From CAWEQO01 sp963811225 (GTDB taxonomy: Bacteria; Chloroflexota; Anaerolineae; Anaerolineales; Anaerolineaceae): a DNA stretch of 15,990 nucleotides. The notes beneath the pieces were generated by a model, which did not search any database, was not told the DNA's origin, and saw only the letters and a list, made by a program, of their open reading frames with translations. Of the stretch, positions 12,524 through 15,990 are shown one piece after another. Made by a program: the position numbers and the translations under genes. The DNA lies in NCBI GenBank assembly GCA_963811225.1, contig CAWEQO010000009.1:1-15990 (forward strand), in the 5' to 3' direction. Position 1 is the stretch's first letter, and each line of letters begins with the position of its first letter.

Positions 12524-15055
12524 TTACGCCGCCAGCTTCGTCCGGCGCAGCAGCTGCGCGTTCAGCGCTACGATGATGGTGCTGAGCGCCATGAGCGCCG
12601 CGCCGACCGCCGGCGAGAGCACAAAACCGATCGGCGCCAGCACACCGGCGGCCAGCGGCAGGGCGATGATGTTGTAGCCCGCCGCCCACCACAGGTTCTG
12701 GAGCATCTTGCGGTAGCTGGCCCGGCTCAATTCAATCACGTTGACAGCATCATCCGGGTTGTTTTGCACCAGGATGATCCCGGCCGACTGCACTGCCACG
12801 TCGGTGCCGCTGCCGATGGCGATGCCGACGTCGGCGCGGGTCAGGGCTGGGGCATCGTTGACGCCGTCCCCCACCATCGCCACGCGCTTGCCCTGGCGCT
12901 GCAGATCGGCCACCTTCTGATCCTTATTCTCGGGCAGCACTTCGGCGAAGTAGGTGTCGATGCCCAGTTCCTGGGCCACGGCCTTGGCAACCGCTTCGCT
13001 GTCGCCCGTGAGCATGGCCACCTGTACGCCCATCTCATGCAGGCGCTGGATAGCGCGCTTGCTCTCCGGCCGGATCACGTCCGCCAGGGCAAAAGCCGCC
13101 GCGACGCTGCCGCCCTGCACCAGGTTGACCACGCTCTGGCCCTTGGCGCTGGCCTCGCGCTCGAAGTCTGCCAGGTTTTCTGGCATGCGCACCTGGAGCA
13201 TTTCCAGCAGGCGCGGCCCACCCACGTATACCCGCCGCCCGTCCACCTGGGCCTGCACGCCGCGCCCTTTCAATGCCTCAAAGTTTGAGACCCGCGGCAG
13301 ATTCAGTCCGCGCTCTTGTGCGGTGCGCACGATGCCCTGTGCGATCGTGTGCTCGGAGTCGGCCTCGACCGCCGCCGCCAGGGCCAGCGCCTGATCCTCG
13401 CTCATGCCGTTGGCAGTGGCAATGCCCACCACGCCAAACTCGCCACGGGTGAGCGTGCCGGTCTTGTCGAAGATCATCGTGTCGATATTGCGCGCCTTTT
13501 CCATTTCGATCCGGTCGCGGATCAGGATGCCGTTGCTGGCCCCCAATGCGGTAGTGATTGCCACCACCAGCGGCACCGCCAGCCCCAGCGCGTGCGGGCA
13601 GGCGATCACCAGTACGGTGGCGATGCGCGCCACCGTGTCGGCGTTGAATCCAATGGCGATGGTCCAGGCAATCGCGGTGATGATCGCCACACCCAGGGCC
13701 ACGTAGAACAGCCAGCCTGCGGCGCGGTCGGCCAGCAGCTGGGTGTTCGACTTGCTCTGCTCGGCCTCTTTGACCAGTCGCATGATGCCCGCCAGGGCGG
13801 TCTCTTCACCGGTGGCGGTGACCCGCACGCGCAAGCTTCCGCTGCCGTTGATCGTCCCTGCGATCACTTTCTCGCCGGGCTCTTTGCTCACCGGTTTCGA
13901 TTCCCCGGTGATCATCGACTCATTCACGTCCGACTCGCCTTCCGCCACCTCGCCGTCCGCCGGGACGCTCGCGCCTGGGCGCACCAGCACCACGTCTCCC
14001 TTCGACAGCTCGCTGACCGGCACCTCTTCCGTGCCGCCGGAGGGCAGTAACCGCTCGGCCTCATCGGGCATCAGCTTGGCCAGGGCATTCAACGCGCCAG
14101 AGGCCTGGCGCACGGAGCGCATCTCCAGCCAGTGTCCCAGCAGCATGATGTCGATCAGGGTGACCAGCTCCCAGAAGAAGGTCGCCCCGCTGGGCAGGAA
14201 CAGCGCCGCCAGGCTGTAGCCAAAGGCCACGATGATCGCCAGCGAGATCAGGGTCATCATGCCCGGCTGGCGGTTGCGGATCTCGGGCCGGGCCATGTTC
14301 AGGAACGGCAGACCACCGTAGAAGAATACGATCACGGCGAAGATAGGTGTGATCCACTGCTCGCCTGGAAAAGCCGGGATGTTGTAGCCCAGGAAGGCCT
14401 GGATCGAGGGGCTGAACACCAGCACCGGGATCGACAGCGCCAGCGAGACCCAGAAGCGCTGCCGGAACATTTGCTCGTGGCCGGTGTGGTCGACGTGCTC
14501 GCCGTGGCCCTCGTGACCTTCGTGACCTTCGTGTGCCATCTCATGACCTTCATGGGTCATGGCCTGCCCGCAATGTTCCGTATGGGCTTCGCTTCCGGCA
14601 TGGGCCGCGTGGGTATCATGCGCGGCATGCTCGGCCTGTTCAATATGCGCCACATGCCCGCCACGCTCCTCATGCGAGACTTGCTGCGGCTCCTGCATTT
14701 CGCCCGCTGCCTGCCGGTGCAAGGGGTGCTCGTGCTCCAGCGGCTCAAAATGGGCCGCCTCGTCCATATCTTCACCTGTTTCCTGGTCGGCCGGGTGCCT
14801 GTGCTCCACGTCCCGGCCGTGCTCGGCGACGTCCATTGCCTCGTGCTGCAGGCTCTCGTCCGCCTCGTGTCCCGGCTGTTCAACCGGGGTGGCTTTGGCG
14901 GCAGTCTCCGCGGCTTCATCGACCGAGACATCCTGCCGGCCGGTCTGTTCCTCTTCACCCGGAATCTCAAACGATTGAGCGTTGCCCTTCGGTTTCTCCG
15001 GCTCTCCTTGGCGTCGATTGTGTTTCTGATCTTTTAGGGGATTATCACTTCCCAT
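12524..15055 (-). CDS. copB: CopB-type P1B-3 copper-exporting ATPase with long His-rich N-terminus
   Basis: Integral membrane ATPase that exports copper (CopB types prefer Cu(II), some Cu(I)). 843 residues from ATG 15055, chosen for AAGGAGG 7 nt upstream; an in-frame ATG at 15112 lacks one. Residues 60-195 contain about 27 His, mostly HE/GHE repeats, and replace the CxxC domains of CopA. Transmembrane segments follow from about 199. Actuator TGES is at 383-386. The transport motif is CPH (486-488), diagnostic of subclass P1B-3. The phosphorylated Asp is D530 in DKTGTLT. The HP of the ATP-binding domain appears as SEHTIAQ, and the hinge is MVGDGVNDAPAL. It ends RRTKLAA. The gene is intact and monocistronic by its terminator, but its direction and neighbours suggest one copper locus with DUF4396. 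Confidence 0.95.
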   Translation of the reverse strand: MGSDNPLKDQKHNRRQGEPEKPKGNAQSFEIPGEEEQTGRQDVSVDEAAETAAKATPVEQPGHEADESLQHEAMDVAEHGRDVEHRHPADQETGEDMDEAAHFEPLEHEHPLHRQAAGEMQEPQQVSHEERGGHVAHIEQAEHAAHDTHAAHAGSEAHTEHCGQAMTHEGHEMAHEGHEGHEGHGEHVDHTGHEQMFRQRFWVSLALSIPVLVFSPSIQAFLGYNIPAFPGEQWITPIFAVIVFFYGGLPFLNMARPEIRNRQPGMMTLISLAIIVAFGYSLAALFLPSGATFFWELVTLIDIMLLGHWLEMRSVRQASGALNALAKLMPDEAERLLPSGGTEEVPVSELSKGDVVLVRPGASVPADGEVAEGESDVNESMITGESKPVSKEPGEKVIAGTINGSGSLRVRVTATGEETALAGIMRLVKEAEQSKSNTQLLADRAAGWLFYVALGVAIITAIAWTIAIGFNADTVARIATVLVIACPHALGLAVPLVVAITTALGASNGILIRDRIEMEKARNIDTMIFDKTGTLTRGEFGVVGIATANGMSEDQALALAAAVEADSEHTIAQGIVRTAQERGLNLPRVSNFEALKGRGVQAQVDGRRVYVGGPRLLEMLQVRMPENLADFEREASAKGQSVVNLVQGGSVAAAFALADVIRPESKRAIQRLHEMGVQVAMLTGDSEAVAKAVAQELGIDTYFAEVLPENKDQKVADLQRQGKRVAMVGDGVNDAPALTRADVGIAIGSGTDVAVQSAGIILVQNNPDDAVNVIELSRASYRKMLQNLWWAAGYNIIALPLAAGVLAPIGFVLSPAVGAALMALSTIIVALNAQLLRRTKLAA
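14503..14529 (-). repeat. 9-bp tandem repeat encoding His-Glu-Gly units in copB
   Basis: Plus strand CGTGGCCCT then CGTGACCTT twice, encoding (E/G)-G-H units on the minus strand within the His-rich region. Such in-frame 9-mers can change length by slippage without breaking the gene. Confidence 0.7.
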
Positions 15056-15106
15056 TTCTTGCCCTCCTTTTATGAAAACCTGATCGATAATCACTTCGAC
15101 AAATGC

Positions 15107-15184
15107 TCCCATCCAGGATGGGAATTAAAATTGAACGCAGCGTAAAATTAGAATGCATCCATTCGACGGTATGGATATACCGTC
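15107..15184 (-). promoter_or_regulatory. Three tiled inverted repeats upstream of copB
   Basis: TCCCATCC-A-GGATGGGA (15107-15123), GAATG-catc-CATTC (15151-15164) and GACGGTAT-ggat-ATACCGTC (15165-15184). The last two abut. All lie 52-129 bp upstream of the copB start. They may be operators for a copper-sensing repressor or leader RNA hairpins. No clear sigma-70 promoter is visible; TATGAT at 15200-15205 (minus strand) is the best -10 candidate and would place all three in the leader. Confidence 0.5.
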
Positions 15185-15221
15185 AGTCCCCCTTCTTTAA
15201 TCATAACAGAATTGAATCGAA

Positions 15222-15350
15222 TTACTGGGCTTCTGGCAAGGTAAAGATAAAGCGGCTGCCTTTTCCTGCTCCCTGGCTCTCCACCCAAATGCGGTCGTCA
15301 TGCGCTTCCGCCAGGTGTTTGGCGATAGCCGGCCCAATCCCGCTGCCGCC
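15222..15350 (-). pseudogene. 3' fragment of a sensor histidine kinase gene
   Basis: Encodes GGSGIGPAIAKHLAEAH, then RIWVESQGAGKG and SRFIFTLPEAQ and stop TAA (15222-15224). This is the end of a HATPase_c domain (G2 box GxGIGxAI, then GRIWVES and FxFTLP). Only about 43 of several hundred residues remain. Upstream the DNA turns into the tail of a rhodanese-like gene in another frame. The kinase may once have been part of a two-component system regulating the copper genes next to it, but that is inference. Confidence 0.75.
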
Positions 15351-15767
15351 TGGACCCGTTGGCGAACTTCCCCAATCGCATCCCCAAGGTGACAAACAGG
15401 CACATCCGTAAGAGCTGCCTGAAGCGCCCAGGTGCCCTGCGCCTCACTTGCCTTAGACGGCCGGCTGTTGGCCAGCCAGCCAGTCGGACCGACCGGCCTG
15501 GTACCGGTACACCTGCGCAAGGCCCAAACTTTCGAGCCGCGCCGCGGCCCGGGCGCTCATGTCTCACTGGTCGTCGTGACAGTATACGACCGTTGGGTGG
15601 GCGGGTTGAAGCCAAGCGGCGGAATCTCGATCGAGCGCTGCCAGCGGAATATTGACAGCCCCGGCGATATGGATTTTCCCGTACGCGCGCGGGGATAGCA
15701 TATCCACGAAAACCCCTCCTCGCTCGACCAGATCTCGGACTTCTTCTTTCGCAATCTTAACAGCCAC
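15351..15767 (-). pseudogene. Rhodanese-like gene with stop codon, frameshift and lost 3' end
   Basis: GTG 15767 with GGGAGGA 8-9 nt upstream encodes VKIAKEEVRDLVERGGVFVD, AYGKIHIAGAVNIPL and TVVYCHDDQ, a rhodanese fold with the catalytic Cys in VVYC. TGA at 15564-15566 interrupts it where relatives have Cys or similar. The same frame then continues DMSARAAARLESLGLAQVY and YQAGRSDWLA. At the tandem CTGG repeat (about 15471-15484) the frame shifts, and the continuation ALTDVPVCHLGDAIGEVRQRV is the linker toward a CBS-like domain that is missing. It then fuses to histidine-kinase DNA. Three separate lesions make it a clear pseudogene. Confidence 0.75.
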
Positions 15768-15990
15768 TGCCGATCCTCCCTATCGATCCATTGCTTCTTA
15801 CCTCAAACCCTCTCCGGCTCCAACAAGAGTACCGGCGAGGACCCCGCTCACTTTTACGCATCCGTCTTTTCTGTGACAAGATCGCGTAGTTTCCTGAATA
15901 AATATACCGAATCCGCCGAGCGGTTTCTTTCGCAGGCGTTAGCGCCCGGGCGACGAGGTCATCGGCGCGACTGTTAAACAGGCCGGGCTG
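15757..15990 (-). other. Open frame entering from the right edge, unidentified
   Basis: A minus-strand frame is open from base 15990 to a TAA at 15757-15759. It includes FNSRADDLVARALTPAKE and TARRIRYIYSGNY, which look protein-like, but the last 40 residues (rich in Arg, Ser and Gly) do not. It overlaps the rhodanese start by 11 bp. It may be the tail of another broken gene. I recognise no family, and no other signal is seen in 15781-15990. Confidence 0.25.

Noticed and set aside
12764..15075. Long plus-strand frames of up to about 300 codons opposite copB
   Set aside because: They mirror a GC-rich, clearly conserved ATPase on the other strand, have no ribosome sites and show no recognisable domains.
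15564..15566. In-frame TGA in the rhodanese-like gene as a selenocysteine codon
   Set aside because: It stands where relatives may have Cys, which made it tempting. The same gene has an independent frameshift and lost its 3' end, and I see no convincing selenocysteine hairpin right after the TGA. A nonsense mutation is simpler.

Overview
The window reads as a chromosomal segment of a free-living bacterium carrying a copper gene cluster. The bacterium is possibly a member of the Chloroflexota (Anaerolineae-like). That guess rests on the gene mix (Cas4-like nuclease fused to an XPD-type helicase, ISAs1 and ISKra4 elements, DUF4396, PCYCGC lipoprotein) and is inference only. No ribosomal RNA or marker gene is present to fix the taxon.

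Layout. (1) 1-2743 is insertion-sequence DNA: an ISAs1-family transposase running off the left edge (minus strand), and directly upstream of it a complete ISKra4-family element (1271-2735) with matching terminal inverted repeats and a perfect 8-bp target duplication. (2) 2775-3117 holds an initiator tRNA-fMet with a strong promoter, followed by two tandem copies of its 3' half plus terminator, which gives three near-identical terminators in a row. (3) 3192-5636 (plus strand) encodes an 814-residue PD-(D/E)XK nuclease / iron-sulfur helicase fusion. (4) 5697-7017 is a patchwork of broken genes on the minus strand: the 3' end of an FGGY sugar kinase, the 5' end of a RecB-like nuclease, an unassigned fragment, a likely cas1 fragment and the 5' end of an EamA transporter. 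(5) 7033-15055 is a minus-strand copper/redox cluster. Read in the direction of transcription it contains: copB-type P1B ATPase with a long His-rich N-terminus; a DUF4396 membrane protein interrupted by one frameshift; a methyltransferase; a secreted Met/Gly-rich DUF2680-like protein; then a tight four-gene operon of PCYCGC lipoprotein, membrane CuA cupredoxin, NapH/NosR-like iron-sulfur membrane protein and second CuA cupredoxin. (6) 15222-15990 is again gene debris: a histidine-kinase 3' end fused to a rhodanese-like gene carrying a stop codon and a frameshift.

How it may work together (inference). CopB exports copper. The PCYCGC lipoprotein and the Met-rich secreted protein could bind it outside the membrane. 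The polytopic iron-sulfur protein could reduce or deliver copper, or pass electrons, to the two CuA cupredoxins that flank it in the operon. No oxidase or nitrous-oxide-reductase catalytic subunit is present, so the terminal partner of the CuA domains is unknown. Regulation is suggested by four 11-bp-spaced direct repeats (OmpR/PhoB-type spacing) upstream of the DUF2680-like gene and by three tiled inverted repeats upstream of copB.
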